In this document: positions 8,851-17,661 of the stretch, in pieces
Numbering within the stretch: position 1 is the first letter of the stretch
Layout of the letters: each line of letters begins with the position of its first letter
NCBI RefSeq assembly: GCF_900100185.1
Contig: NZ_FNEN01000004.1
Span: 1 to 64,000, forward strand
DNA from: Natribacillus halophilus
GTDB taxonomy: Bacteria > Bacillota > Bacilli > Bacillales > Marinococcaceae
Length of the DNA stretch: 64,000 bases
Direction: 5' to 3'
The notes under the pieces: generated by a model
What the model was told of the DNA's origin: nothing
The model's database searches: none
The model's input: only the letters and a program-made list of their open reading frames with translations
Translations under genes and position numbers: made by a program

Positions 8851-9092
8851 GGAATCGAGTTTCTGATCCCTCTCGTGTCAGCTCCCCTGGCTTTAGAAGG
8901 ATCACAGCGAGCCTCTGATCCCTCACGGGTCGGTTCCCCTGGCTTTAGAGGGATCACAGCGAGCCTCTGATCCCTCACGGATCGGCCCCCCTGGCGTTTG
9001 AGGGATCACAGCGAGCCTCTGACCCCTCACGGATCGGCCCCCTAGCTTTAGAGGGATCACACCGCGCATCTGATCCCTCACGGGTCTATCTC
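8851..9092. repeat. 52-bp intergenic tandem repeat with palindromic core, 5 units
   Basis: Units start with GGATCACAGCGAGCCTCTGA at 8899, 8951, 9003 and 9054, plus a degenerate unit at 8851; spacing 48, 52, 52, 51. Each holds AGGGATCA...TGATCCCT, an 8-bp inverted repeat around a short loop, so each transcript copy can fold. No spacers, so not CRISPR. It fills most of the gap between the amidase and decarboxylase genes. Confidence 0.88.
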
Positions 9093-9137
9093 TCTTTAAT
9101 TCTTTGGTTTTACCTTGTCTTGTTTTTGCCTATGTGT

Positions 9138-9181
9138 GTAACGATCTTGATAATGGGGAACACCTAACTAAAGACCGTTAC
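9138..9181. promoter_or_regulatory. Inverted repeat upstream of the decarboxylase gene
   Basis: GTAACGATCTT (9138-9148) pairs with AAGACCGTTAC (9171-9181), 10 of 11 positions, 22-bp spacer, ending 21 bp before the start codon. Could be an operator or a leader hairpin; no known regulator motif recognised. Confidence 0.4.
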
Positions 9182-9202
9182 AGATAGGAGTGATTGGCTA
9201 CG

Positions 9203-10849
9203 ATGACAGTGACCGTCGGCGAATTTTTATTTCAATGTCTAGAGCGGGAGGGTATGACCGAAATTTTCGGCGTGCCGGGGGATTTTAATTTTCCATTACT
9301 GGATACGCTTGAAGGTTATGAAGGCATCGATTTAATCGATAACCGCAATGAGTTGAATGCCGGGTATGCAGCGGATGGCTATGCCCATGTGAAGGGGATG
9401 GCCGCGCTGATTACGACCTTTGACGTGGGCGAGCTGAGTGCCAGCAACGCCATTGCCGGGGCTTACAGCGAAAATATTCCGCTTATACATATTGTCGGCT
9501 CACCGGATTCGAATGATCAAAAAGCGGAGCGTAAGATCCATCACAGCTTGATGAACGGGGATTTTGACGTGTTCCGAAAAGTCCATGAACACATCACCGC
9601 TTACGCTGTTAAAATAACGGCGGACAACGCCGGGATCGAGATTCCGAGAGCGATTCGGATCGCTAAAGAAAACAAGAAACCGGTCTATCTTGATTTTCCC
9701 ATGGATCAGGTTCTGGAGCCTGTCGGTCCGAGTAAGGATGAAGAGAACGAGGAGGGTACGGACAGTGAGCCATTGCATGCCGCATTGGAGCAGGCGAAGC
9801 AGCAGCTCGATCAGGCGGGCAACACTGTCCTGCTCGTCGATTTCAACACCTTGCGCTATGATTTGGAGTCTCACGTGCAAGCCCTTGCTGAAAAAATGAA
9901 TGTTCCGGTGGCGCAAATGCTGCAGGGAAAAAGCGGGTTCGACGAAGAACATCCCCAGTACATCGGGATGTACGCCGGCGCCCTGGGCGATCAGGATGTC
10001 CGCGCCAAGGTGGAAGAGGCTGATTGTATCATCGCAGTTGGGTTGTTATGGTCTGACTTTAACATGGCAAAATATACCGCGGATTTGGATACTGAAAAGA
10101 TGATCGTCGTTCATCCGCGATCCATGGCCGTTGCTGAAAGGGAATACGAAAATATTTATGCTGTGGATGCGCTGAAAGCATTGCAGGAATGGGATTATCG
10201 CGAGGAGGGCGCGGTAGAACGGATAACCTCAATCTATGATGAAGTGGTCGGTGCGCCGGAAGAAAAGCTGGCGGCAGCCACGTATTATCCGCGCTTTCAG
10301 AACATGCTCAAACAGGATGATGTCATGATCATTGATACCGGCACTCTTTCTTATGGCATGAGCCAGGTTCGTTTGCCGAGCGGGGCGCTATTCATTTCTC
10401 ACGGCGCCTGGCAGAGCATTGGTTACGCGACCCCGGCAGCCTTAGGCGCAGCTATTGCGGCAGACGAGCGTCGTGTGTTGTTGTTCATCGGTGAAGGAGC
10501 GTTGCAATTTACCGTGCAGGAGCTCAGCTCGCTCATCGAAAACGGCTGCAAACCGATTATTTTTATATTGAATAACCAAGGATACACGATTGAACGGTAT
10601 TTGAACATCGATCATCCTTATGCCGATTATAACGATATTCCGAGATGGGATCATATGACACTGGCTGCAGGATTTGCGGGCGGGCGCGATCTGTTTAAGA
10701 CGGAAGTACGAACGAATGGCGAGCTGGACGAGGCTATTCAGCAGGCGGAACAATATGATGGCATGAGCCTGGTTGAACTTATCGTCACGGATCCGATGGA
10801 CGCGCCCGAATATTTGCATAACCTGCGGGAGAATGAGAAGGAAGGATAG
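9203..10849 (+). CDS. Thiamin-diphosphate-dependent 2-oxoacid decarboxylase (indolepyruvate/pyruvate decarboxylase family)
   Basis: 548 residues, full length for the IpdC/KdcA/PDC family, which decarboxylates 2-oxo acids to aldehydes in the cytosol. Seen: FGVPGDFNFPLLD, NELNAGYAADGYA (catalytic Glu), the His-His pair in KIHHSLMNGDF, and the C-terminal ThDP motif IGEGALQFTVQE...LNNQGYTIERY. The usual GDG of this motif is GEG here, so the Mg2+-binding Asp is replaced by Glu. Start at ATG 9203 (AGGAG 12 nt upstream); TTG 9194 sits too close to that site. Substrate (indolepyruvate, branched-chain or phenylpyruvate) cannot be decided. Confidence 0.9.
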   Translation: MTVTVGEFLFQCLEREGMTEIFGVPGDFNFPLLDTLEGYEGIDLIDNRNELNAGYAADGYAHVKGMAALITTFDVGELSASNAIAGAYSENIPLIHIVGSPDSNDQKAERKIHHSLMNGDFDVFRKVHEHITAYAVKITADNAGIEIPRAIRIAKENKKPVYLDFPMDQVLEPVGPSKDEENEEGTDSEPLHAALEQAKQQLDQAGNTVLLVDFNTLRYDLESHVQALAEKMNVPVAQMLQGKSGFDEEHPQYIGMYAGALGDQDVRAKVEEADCIIAVGLLWSDFNMAKYTADLDTEKMIVVHPRSMAVAEREYENIYAVDALKALQEWDYREEGAVERITSIYDEVVGAPEEKLAAATYYPRFQNMLKQDDVMIIDTGTLSYGMSQVRLPSGALFISHGAWQSIGYATPAALGAAIAADERRVLLFIGEGALQFTVQELSSLIENGCKPIIFILNNQGYTIERYLNIDHPYADYNDIPRWDHMTLAAGFAGGRDLFKTEVRTNGELDEAIQQAEQYDGMSLVELIVTDPMDAPEYLHNLRENEKEG

Positions 10850-10856
10850 CACCGGT

Positions 10857-10890
10857 GGGGCGGCAGAAATGTGAAGAGCCCTGCCGCCCC
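10857..10890. terminator. Strong hairpin after the decarboxylase gene
   Basis: Ten-bp perfect stem GGGGCGGCAG / CTGCCGCCCC with a 14-nt loop, seven bases after the stop. No U-tract on the + side, so termination may be Rho-assisted or the hairpin may protect the 3' end. Confidence 0.5.
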
Positions 10891-10972
10891 AAAACCGACC
10901 ACTGGACATTCGCGGCCTTCTCTCTTAAAATAGCGTTGTTTGAATCTACGTTTCTACGAAAGGTCGTTTCCA

Positions 10973-12172
10973 GTGTTACAGAACCCGACAGGAATACAAC
11001 GGATAGGCCTGGCGATTTTGCTAGGAATGTTAGCCATTCTCGGGCCATTGAATATCGATATGTACTTGCCGAGTTTTCCGGAGATCGCGGAGGACTTGGA
11101 TGCCAGGGCTTCGCTCGTGCAATTGAGCCTGACGACGTGTCTCATCGGGCTCGGTGTCGGACAGGTCGTGGTCGGTCCAATTAGTGATGCCCAAGGGCGA
11201 AAAAAACCGCTCATTATTTCGATTCTATTATTCGCGCTGGCATCGCTCCTTTGTGCGCTCGCCCCTAATATTACGACGCTTATCATTGGCCGTTTTCTGC
11301 AGGGATTCACGGCCGCGGCGGGCATTGTCGTCTCCCGGGCGGTCGTTCGAGATGTTTTCAGCGGGCGGGAGTTGACGAAGTTTTTCGCGCTTCTGATGGT
11401 GATTAACGCGGTGGCACCTATGCTTGCGCCGGTGGCCGGCGGTGGCATTTTACTGATTCCGTTCGCGGACTGGACAACGATTTTTTACTTTCTTGCCTTT
11501 TTAGGTGTGCTTATTGTTCTCATTATTTCCTGGAAACTGGAAGAAACGTTGCCGGTGGGAAAAAGGAGCCCGAGTTCACTTGGGCATACCGTCCGCACCC
11601 TCGGAGATTTAATGAAGGATCGCTCATTCATCGGTTACGCGCTCACGCTTGGATTAGTTCACGGAGGAAGTTTTGCTTATGTCTCAGGGACCCCGTTTGT
11701 CTACCAGGATATCTATAACGTCTCACCGCAGACGTTCAGCATACTCTTCGGCATGAACGGAGCCGCGATTATTACCGGGAGTTTTTTGGTCGGTCGGCTT
11801 ACCGGTAAAATCCCGGAGCGTACCTTTTTGCGCACAGCTGTCATTACGGGATCCTGCGCGACGGCCTTTTTACTCATCATGACGATTATCGAGGGGCCGC
11901 TCGCGACGATTGTCATTCCGATTTTTATTTACATGACGTGCATGGGTATGGTCTTAACGACATCGTTTACACTCGCGATTGCCAAACAAGGCCATCGGGC
12001 CGGGAGTGCAAGCGCGTTGCTCGGGATGTTGCCGCTTTTGATCGGCGCGGCGGTGGCTCCGCTTGTCGGCATTGATGAAGAAACGGCCGTTCCCATGGGC
12101 GCGACACTGTTTATCACTTGTGCGCTGGGGATGTTGGCATTCTTTAAATTGACACGAGATCAGGAGCAATAA
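10973..12172 (+). CDS. Bcr/CflA-family multidrug MFS exporter
   Basis: 399 residues, about 12 membrane segments. LGPLNIDMYLPSFPEI at the first helix, GPISDAQGRKKPL (loop 2-3 MFS motif) and GRFLQGFTAAAGIVVSRAVVRD are the drug:H+ antiporter signature of the Bcr/CflA subgroup. Start at GTG 10973, with GAAAGG 9 nt before it; a TTG at 10940 would add 11 residues without a better site. Probable role: proton-driven export of toxic compounds. It follows the decarboxylase by 123 bp, separated by a hairpin. Confidence 0.92.
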   Translation: MLQNPTGIQRIGLAILLGMLAILGPLNIDMYLPSFPEIAEDLDARASLVQLSLTTCLIGLGVGQVVVGPISDAQGRKKPLIISILLFALASLLCALAPNITTLIIGRFLQGFTAAAGIVVSRAVVRDVFSGRELTKFFALLMVINAVAPMLAPVAGGGILLIPFADWTTIFYFLAFLGVLIVLIISWKLEETLPVGKRSPSSLGHTVRTLGDLMKDRSFIGYALTLGLVHGGSFAYVSGTPFVYQDIYNVSPQTFSILFGMNGAAIITGSFLVGRLTGKIPERTFLRTAVITGSCATAFLLIMTIIEGPLATIVIPIFIYMTCMGMVLTTSFTLAIAKQGHRAGSASALLGMLPLLIGAAVAPLVGIDEETAVPMGATLFITCALGMLAFFKLTRDQEQ

Positions 12173-12232
12173 CCGCTCGTGTTTTACGAATCCCTCTTTT
12201 TTTACTATGCTGGTTAAAAGGGGGACGTAACG

Positions 12233-12961
12233 ATGAAGATGGCGTTCATTTCGGACATTCACGGAAACGCGGTGGCTTTGGACGCGGTGCTGAAAGACAT
12301 TCATTCACTCAATGTCGACAGCATTGCCGTGTTGGGAGATGTGTGTTACAGGGGCCCTGAACCGAAAAAAACGTTGGACCGGATCCGCTCACTGCATTGT
12401 CCGGTCATCAAGGGCAACGCTGACGAATGGGTCGTCAGAGGGGTGAGGGAAGGCGAAGTGCCGGAGCAGGCGCGCACTATGATGAACGCAGAACGGGATT
12501 GGACCGTTTCGCAATTGGACGAGGATGACTTGAACTATCTGGAGCAATTGCCTCATCAATTCCATTGGGATTTGAATTCCTGTCTGAAATTGCATACTTT
12601 TCATGCCACACCCGAGAGTTTATTTGACGTTGTTATGCCCCAGGAGAGCCCGAGCGGATTGAATGAAAAACTCATGGTGGAAAAAGACGCGGATTTGTAC
12701 TTATATGGCCATATTCATCTTCCGTATGTGCGCTATGTCGAAGGGAAATGCCTGGCGAATCTCGGCAGTGTCGGTTTGCCTTTTGACGGGCAGAGCAAAG
12801 CCTCGTATGTCGTGGTGGAAGCGGATGAAGACCGTTTTCGCGTCAGCATTGAACGTGTGCCGTATGACGTGGAAAAAGTCGCCGAACAATATGCCGATTA
12901 CGGATATCCGAACGCGGAAACGATGCAACGCGTCGTTCGCGAAGCGCAACCGCCGTCATAA
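12233..12961 (+). CDS. Metallophosphoesterase (calcineurin-like, YfcE/MJ0936-type)
   Basis: 242 residues. Metal-ligand blocks are all visible: FISDIHGN (D-x-H), VLGDVCYRGP (GD), VIKGNADEWV (GNxD/E), KLHTFHATPES and LYGHIHLPYV (GHxH), ending in a family-typical NLGSVGLPFDG. Two-metal phosphodiesterase fold; substrate unknown. AAAGGGGG 8 nt before ATG. Followed by its own intrinsic terminator, so probably a single-gene unit. Confidence 0.92.
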   Translation: MKMAFISDIHGNAVALDAVLKDIHSLNVDSIAVLGDVCYRGPEPKKTLDRIRSLHCPVIKGNADEWVVRGVREGEVPEQARTMMNAERDWTVSQLDEDDLNYLEQLPHQFHWDLNSCLKLHTFHATPESLFDVVMPQESPSGLNEKLMVEKDADLYLYGHIHLPYVRYVEGKCLANLGSVGLPFDGQSKASYVVVEADEDRFRVSIERVPYDVEKVAEQYADYGYPNAETMQRVVREAQPPS

Positions 12962-12968
12962 TAGGCTA

Positions 12969-12998
12969 AAACACTCCTTGAACGCTCGGGAGTGTTTT
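12969..12998 (+). terminator. Intrinsic terminator after metallophosphoesterase gene
   Basis: AACACTCC...GGGAGTGTTTTT: 7-8 bp stem followed by a T run, eight bases after the stop. Confidence 0.85.
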
Positions 12999-13062
12999 TC
13001 AAATTTGTGCTTGACTAAGGAACATTAGTTCTGTGAAATAAGGTTAAAGAGGAGGTGAAGAA

Positions 13063-13347
13063 TTGAGCTTGACGAATGAAAAGCTGTTGGATGCCATTCG
13101 CGAACTGCAGACAGAAATGACCGGGATGAACAAAGAACTTCGTGGAGAAATTCAATCCTTTAGAAACGAAGTTAACGAACGCTTTGATAAGGTGGAGAAA
13201 AAGCAGAACAGCATATACGAACGAGTGGGGCAGCTTTCCGAAGATGTAACAAGGATCAGCGGAACAGTCGAGCATCACGAAAGCGATATTCAGTCCTTGT
13301 ACAAGCGATTATTTGACCTAAAGGGGAAAGTTGAATCCAGAAACTAG
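13063..13347 (+). CDS. Small coiled-coil protein
   Basis: 94 residues, entirely helical heptads: LLDAIRELQTEM, GEIQSFRNEVNERFDKVEKK, VEHHESDIQSLYKRLFDL. TTG start with AGGAGG 9 nt upstream. No membrane segment. It has the same plan as the repeat-expanded proteins at 7124-7717 and 30559-31155 (short N-terminus, heptads, NERFDKVE-like middle) but without repeat expansion. Function unknown. Confidence 0.75.
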   Translation: MSLTNEKLLDAIRELQTEMTGMNKELRGEIQSFRNEVNERFDKVEKKQNSIYERVGQLSEDVTRISGTVEHHESDIQSLYKRLFDLKGKVESRN

Positions 13348-13383
13348 CATTGGATAAACATAAATATAGGCTTGATGTCTTCG

Positions 13384-13413
13384 CCTTAAAGTGAACGCGC
13401 TTTAAGGTTTTTT
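13384..13413 (+). terminator. Intrinsic terminator after small coiled-coil gene
   Basis: CCTTAAAG (13384-13391) / CTTTAAGG (13400-13407) followed by TTTTTT. Confidence 0.8.
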
Positions 13414-13418
13414 ACGAC

Positions 13419-13447
13419 TTGACAACGGATCGTATGTTCGATATCAT
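13419..13447 (+). promoter_or_regulatory. SigA promoter with LexA-like operator upstream of dinB
   Basis: TTGACA at 13419-13424 and TATCAT at 13442-13447, spacer 17. Between them GGATCGTATGTTCG (13427-13440) matches the Gram-positive SOS box CGAACRNRYGTTCG at most positions, so LexA binding would cover the promoter. Confidence 0.7.
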
Positions 13448-13480
13448 ATCATTAGAATGAAATCGAAAGGAATAACCATC

Positions 13481-14584
13481 GTGCATGATTTCCAGCTTCC
13501 GGAGCCCTATCGGGATACATCACGTAAAATCATACATATCGATATGGATGCGTTCTTTTCTTCCGTTGAAGAGCGGGATAACCCATCCTTAAAGGGAAAA
13601 CCGGTCATTATTGCCAAACATCCGAAAAAGACCGGCGGAAAAGGCATCGTCTCAACGGCCAACTATGAAGCGCGAAAGTATGGCGTCCATTCGGCCATGA
13701 GTGCTTATAAAGCGTATGAACAGTGTCCGCACGGTATCTTTATCGATGGCAATTACCCGGCTTACAAGGAAGCTTCCTTACGGATAAGGGAAATTATGCA
13801 GCGATACACCCCGGCCGTCGAGCCGGTATCGATTGACGAAGCGTATATGGATGTCACTACGAACAACAAAAGAATCCCCAGTGCCACCATTCTCGCCAAA
13901 CAAATCCAAAGGGACATATGGAAGGAGACGACATTAACAAGTTCAGCCGGCGTCTCTTATAACAAATTCATCGCCAAAATCGCTTCCGACATGCAAAAAC
14001 CGGCGGGATTAACCGTGATCCCTCCTGATGAAGCGCTTCCCTTTTTAAAACAATTGCCGGTTGAAAAGTTCCCGGGCATCGGTCCTAAAACGGCGGAAAA
14101 AATGCACGAACTCAACATCTTCACCGGCGAAGATTTATATCAAATGGAACAAATGGATCTCATTTCCCTGTTCGGAAAGGCGGGCATGTCATACTATCAT
14201 CGTGTCCGCGGGATTGATAATAAGCCTTTGAATATGACACGAGAGCGAAAGTCGGTCGGGAAAGAACATACCTATTTCCATAATTTAACGACAGACCATG
14301 AAATCACCGCGGAACTCTGGAAGATCGCCAGGGAAGTAATCGCTTCCCTGCAACGTGTGCAAAAGCACGGAAAGACGGTCGTTTTAAAAATAAGATACCG
14401 CTCGTTTGAAACGTTAACAAGGCAAACGAGTGCACCCGATTATTTGGAAAAGCCCGAAGACATTTATCAGCACGCGGTCGAACTGTGGGAAAACATAGGC
14501 ATGGCAAATAAAGGCATACGCTTACTCGGGATTACCGTTACCAATTTAGACCCTATTCAATACCGGCCGATGACATTATTTTAA
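13481..14584 (+). CDS. dinB: DNA polymerase IV (Y-family translesion polymerase)
   Basis: 367 residues. IIHIDMDAFFSSVEERDNP holds the first catalytic Asp, and SIDEAYMDVT the catalytic Asp-Glu pair; GIGPKTAEKMHELNI is a helix-hairpin-helix and the little-finger domain follows. Error-prone bypass synthesis in DNA damage. Start placed at GTG 13481 (GAAAGGA 9 nt upstream): the in-frame ATG at 13457 lies only 10 nt after the -10 box and leaves no room for a ribosome site. The SOS-type operator predicts damage induction. The last residues do not form a clear sliding-clamp peptide. Confidence 0.94.
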   Translation: MHDFQLPEPYRDTSRKIIHIDMDAFFSSVEERDNPSLKGKPVIIAKHPKKTGGKGIVSTANYEARKYGVHSAMSAYKAYEQCPHGIFIDGNYPAYKEASLRIREIMQRYTPAVEPVSIDEAYMDVTTNNKRIPSATILAKQIQRDIWKETTLTSSAGVSYNKFIAKIASDMQKPAGLTVIPPDEALPFLKQLPVEKFPGIGPKTAEKMHELNIFTGEDLYQMEQMDLISLFGKAGMSYYHRVRGIDNKPLNMTRERKSVGKEHTYFHNLTTDHEITAELWKIAREVIASLQRVQKHGKTVVLKIRYRSFETLTRQTSAPDYLEKPEDIYQHAVELWENIGMANKGIRLLGITVTNLDPIQYRPMTLF

Positions 14585-14591
14585 AACCTCC

Positions 14592-14619
14592 GCCACCACA
14601 TAGGCGTGGGGCTTTTTTT
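14592..14619 (+). terminator. Intrinsic terminator of dinB
   Basis: GCCACCAC/GTGGGGC stem, then TTTTTTT, eight bases after the stop and directly against repeat copy A. Confidence 0.7.
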
Positions 14620-14620
14620 A

Positions 14621-14714
14621 GCAGGTAAGAAAGTATAAACTACTTTCTTATCCTGCATAAGTGCAACTAAGGCTTATCGCCTTAAAGGCTTGGCGATAAG
14701 CCAAGTTTTCTTTA
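14621..14714 (+). repeat. Double-hairpin repeat, copy A (94-bp type)
   Basis: Begins GCAGGTAAGAAAGT, which pairs with ACTTTCTTATCCTGC; after a GTGCAACT linker comes a second hairpin AAGGCTTATCGCC / GGCGATAAGCCAAG, ending TTTTCTTTA. Near-identical copies at 27294, 45319 (inverted) and 51576; 85-bp versions at 55191, 59149 and 60606. Confidence 0.93.
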
Positions 14715-14794
14715 TTGACTTATTTAAAACGAAGGCATAGAATACATATAAATCCGATGAATTTAGTTATGAATAAAACGAAGGGGGCCGTCCA

Positions 14795-15502
14795 TTGTTA
14801 ACCGTTTCTACGCTTTCAGATCAAGAGACCGAGCATCTTAATGAAGGGGTATTGGTCAATCACAGCGCTAAAGACGTATTGGCCTGGTCATATAGGACAT
14901 TCGGTGATCAACTCGTGTATGCTTGTAGCCTGGGGGCGGAAGGTATGGTGCTTCTCGACTTGATTGCAGAAGTTCATCCCGACGCTCATGTTGTCTTTCT
15001 TGATACAGGCTTGCATTTTGCAGAAACGTATACGCTCCTTGATGAGGTCCGGGAACGTTTTCCAACGTTAAACATAAAAGCTTTGACGCCGGAAAACACG
15101 GTGGAAGAACAGAAGCAACAGTATGGTGATCGTCTCTGGGCGAGTCGTCCTGATCTGTGCTGCAAGATGCGCAAATTTGAGCCGCTCGAAAAAGAACTTT
15201 CCCACTATACGGCCTGGATATCCGGATTGCGACGGGAACAATCCCCGACACGGAAGGACACTCCTTTTATAGATAAGGATCAGCGTTTTTCCCTGTTAAA
15301 AATCTGTCCATTGATCCATTGGACGCAGGAAGATGTCTGGGCCCACATCCATGAGCGTGATCTCCCTTACAATACGCTCCACGACAATCATTATCCGAGC
15401 ATTGGCTGCGCGCCGTGCACGGCCCAGGTGCTCGATGGTTCCGATGAAAGAAGCGGAAGATGGAGCGGGATGCAAAAAACCGAATGTGGCTTGCACTGGT
15501 AG
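14795..15502 (+). CDS. cysH: Phosphoadenylyl/adenylyl-sulfate reductase
   Basis: 235 residues. Reduces PAPS or APS to sulfite with thioredoxin in assimilatory sulfate reduction. VVFLDTGLHFAETY is the nucleotide-binding region; DLCCKMRK and GCAPCT supply the two Cys pairs that bind a [4Fe-4S] cluster in the APS-using subgroup, and ECGLHW holds the catalytic C-terminal Cys. TTG start with GAAGGGGG 6 nt upstream. The siroheme-pathway fusion gene starts 4 bp after the stop, so one transcript supplies both the reductase and siroheme for sulfite reductase. Confidence 0.94.
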   Translation: MLTVSTLSDQETEHLNEGVLVNHSAKDVLAWSYRTFGDQLVYACSLGAEGMVLLDLIAEVHPDAHVVFLDTGLHFAETYTLLDEVRERFPTLNIKALTPENTVEEQKQQYGDRLWASRPDLCCKMRKFEPLEKELSHYTAWISGLRREQSPTRKDTPFIDKDQRFSLLKICPLIHWTQEDVWAHIHERDLPYNTLHDNHYPSIGCAPCTAQVLDGSDERSGRWSGMQKTECGLHW

Positions 15503-15506
15503 AGTA

Positions 15507-16916
15507 ATGTTGAATAAAGGCCATGTAGCGATTGTAGGTGCCGGGCCGGGAGACCCGGAACTGGTAACGGAAAAAGGAAAAGCGTTATTGGCAGACGCTG
15601 ATGTCGTCGTGTATGACCGGCTCGTGCATCCTCTATTGTTGGAACATACGAAAGAAGACGCGCGCCGCATTTATAGCGGCAAGATCCCGCGGGGTCATTC
15701 GATGCGCCAATCGACCATTCAGGATATGTTGATGGACTTCGCCCAACAAGGGGAGAATGTCGTTCGTCTTAAAGGAGGCGACCCGGGTGTATTTGCTCAT
15801 CTTGGAGAAGAAGCCAAAGCGTTGCAGGCAGCGGGCATCCCCTTTGAAATGGTGCCCGGACTCACCGCGGGCCTTGCCGGCGCTGTCTACGCAGGTGTGC
15901 CGGCAACTTATCGTTCTTTAAGTACGAGTGTAGCTTTGGTGACCGGGCATTCCCGTAAGGAGATGCCGTTGTCTGACGTCGCCATTCCTTCTGCGGATAC
16001 GCTCATCTTTTACATGGGCATGCGTTATCTTTCTTTCTGGATGGCACGCCTCATGGAAGAAGGCTGGGACGTGCAAACACCGGTTGTGATTGTGCAATGG
16101 AGTACGACATCGAAGCAGCGGACGGCAAGCGGCACGCTCATGACGATAGCAGATGAAGCCAATAGAAAAAAGCTGATGAATCCCGCGCTTGTCATCGTCG
16201 GGAAAACAGCACAATGTCATCCCGTGTTAAGCTGGTATGAGGCATTGCCTTTGCAAGGTGAATCGATACTATGGGCCAACGATGGGGGGCCTGATCGAGC
16301 AGATACGGCCAACGCCTTAAAACGTCTCGGAGCCCATGTCTTTTCCTATCCCGGAGATGTTTTCACATTTAACCCGCCAATGCTCTCGGCGCCTTTGCCG
16401 ACTTATCAACGCGTACACTTCGAAGACGCTACCAGTGTGTCCTTCTTTTTTCAGTTTTGGGAATCCAGGCGATATGACTTACGTTTATTGCCCGCCCATG
16501 TATCGGGAACGGATGATGAGACGAGAAAAGCGCTTGTGGCGCAGGGGCTGCCTCCGGATGGAGAAAATAACCCTGACCTTGTCATCAGCACGCGCGAAGG
16601 GGATGGCGAACATGAACATTGGCAAATCGCTGATCGACACCCCTCCGTATTAAAAGAAGATATTTTTTCCCGATTGGATTCGGAAGAATGGATCAACACG
16701 GTATTGTTTACCGCGCCGGGACAGATATACGCTCTCGATCACAGGTTGGCAGAGGGCCTGAAGACTTATTGTGCGGATAAAAGGGTTGTCTGTGCAGGGG
16801 AAGAAACGCTTCGTGTGTTAAAAACATTCGCTGTAGACATTCATAAATATACGGAGAATCATAGTCACGAAGCGTTGGTCTCGGTGCTTTGTTCAGATGG
16901 GATTGTTAGCGGATAA
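15507..16916 (+). CDS. cobA: Uroporphyrinogen-III C-methyltransferase fused to a HemD-like domain
   Basis: 469 residues from ATG 15507. Residues 1 to about 240 are SUMT: VAIVGAGPGDPELVT, VVRLKGGDPGVF, VPGLTAGLAGAVYAGVP, all SAM-binding or substrate loops. Residues about 250-469 (from ILWANDGGPDRADTANALKR) look like a divergent uroporphyrinogen-III synthase; TVLFTAPGQIYALDHRL is the late conserved region. Produces precorrin-2 for siroheme. The HemD half is weakly conserved and may have lost activity. Immediately downstream of cysH, same operon. Confidence 0.88.
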   Translation: MLNKGHVAIVGAGPGDPELVTEKGKALLADADVVVYDRLVHPLLLEHTKEDARRIYSGKIPRGHSMRQSTIQDMLMDFAQQGENVVRLKGGDPGVFAHLGEEAKALQAAGIPFEMVPGLTAGLAGAVYAGVPATYRSLSTSVALVTGHSRKEMPLSDVAIPSADTLIFYMGMRYLSFWMARLMEEGWDVQTPVVIVQWSTTSKQRTASGTLMTIADEANRKKLMNPALVIVGKTAQCHPVLSWYEALPLQGESILWANDGGPDRADTANALKRLGAHVFSYPGDVFTFNPPMLSAPLPTYQRVHFEDATSVSFFFQFWESRRYDLRLLPAHVSGTDDETRKALVAQGLPPDGENNPDLVISTREGDGEHEHWQIADRHPSVLKEDIFSRLDSEEWINTVLFTAPGQIYALDHRLAEGLKTYCADKRVVCAGEETLRVLKTFAVDIHKYTENHSHEALVSVLCSDGIVSG

Positions 16917-16985
16917 ACTGCATAGTTTGCCGGAAGCAGGACAGGATAAGAGCGAGCTTACATCCAGAATTAAAGGAGGATCACC

Positions 16986-17618
16986 ATGCAGTGGAAAAGA
17001 ACCATGATCGTAAGTCTCGCTCTGCTGCTTGCTGCTTGCGGAGCCCCCGATGATCAAAACGGTGGAAATGGCAACGGAACGGGAGATAATGGAGGCGCAA
17101 ACGGAAACGGCGAGGAAATGGAAGGGAACGGACAGATGAATGGTGATGAGGCGACAGGAGATAACGCCAACATGACCGAGGACTTAAGTGATGACATGGC
17201 CGGCGATGACACGGGCATGCAAGATGAAATGGATGACTTGAACGGGGATAATGGACAAGGAGCTGCTGAAGGAGAAGGTGACGGAGAAACCGCTCTTGAC
17301 AAGGGTGTCCGTGAAATGGAGCTGGATATTCAGTTCACCGATGATACGGAATGGGAATTCGAATACGAAACGGAAGATGATGGCTCGATTGATGCCGAGG
17401 TAGACAGAGACGATGAAGAGGAAACCGAAGGCGAAGAGGCAAGAGAAGAGATCGAGGGCGTCCTGCAGGAAGTACAATTGAACACTGAACAAGGGGACGA
17501 AGAAATGGCCCAGGAGTTTCTAAACGCGTTCGATCTAGATGAAGGTGACGTTTATAGAATGGACCTCTATATCGAAATGGAAACCGATGAAATGTTCAAC
17601 ATACAACAAACATTTTAA
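16986..17618 (+). CDS. Acidic lipoprotein of unknown function
   Basis: 210 residues. Signal peptide with lipobox LAAC at about 16-19, then a Gly/Asn/Asp-rich low-complexity stretch to about residue 100 and a beta-rich acidic domain (LDIQFTDDTEWEFEYETED). Predicted to be membrane-anchored on the outer face. Very high Asp/Glu content fits a protein exposed to high salt. AAAGGAGG before ATG. Own terminator follows; no recognised family. Confidence 0.75.
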   Translation: MQWKRTMIVSLALLLAACGAPDDQNGGNGNGTGDNGGANGNGEEMEGNGQMNGDEATGDNANMTEDLSDDMAGDDTGMQDEMDDLNGDNGQGAAEGEGDGETALDKGVREMELDIQFTDDTEWEFEYETEDDGSIDAEVDRDDEEETEGEEAREEIEGVLQEVQLNTEQGDEEMAQEFLNAFDLDEGDVYRMDLYIEMETDEMFNIQQTF

Positions 17619-17628
17619 GATTAAAAAA

Positions 17629-17658
17629 ACGAGGCGCTCAGGCTGCCTCGTTTTTTTT
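17629..17658 (+). terminator. Intrinsic terminator after acidic lipoprotein gene
   Basis: AACGAGGC / GCCTCGTT with an 8-nt loop and eight T; also serves the convergent DUF188 gene (A-run on the other side). Confidence 0.9.
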
Positions 17659-17661
17659 AAA

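Noticed and set aside
8851-9092. Possible CRISPR array
   Set aside because: Units are contiguous tandem copies without variable spacers and no cas genes are near.
9101-9202. T-box or other riboswitch ahead of the decarboxylase
   Set aside because: No T-box sequence or terminator; only an imperfect 11-bp inverted repeat is present.
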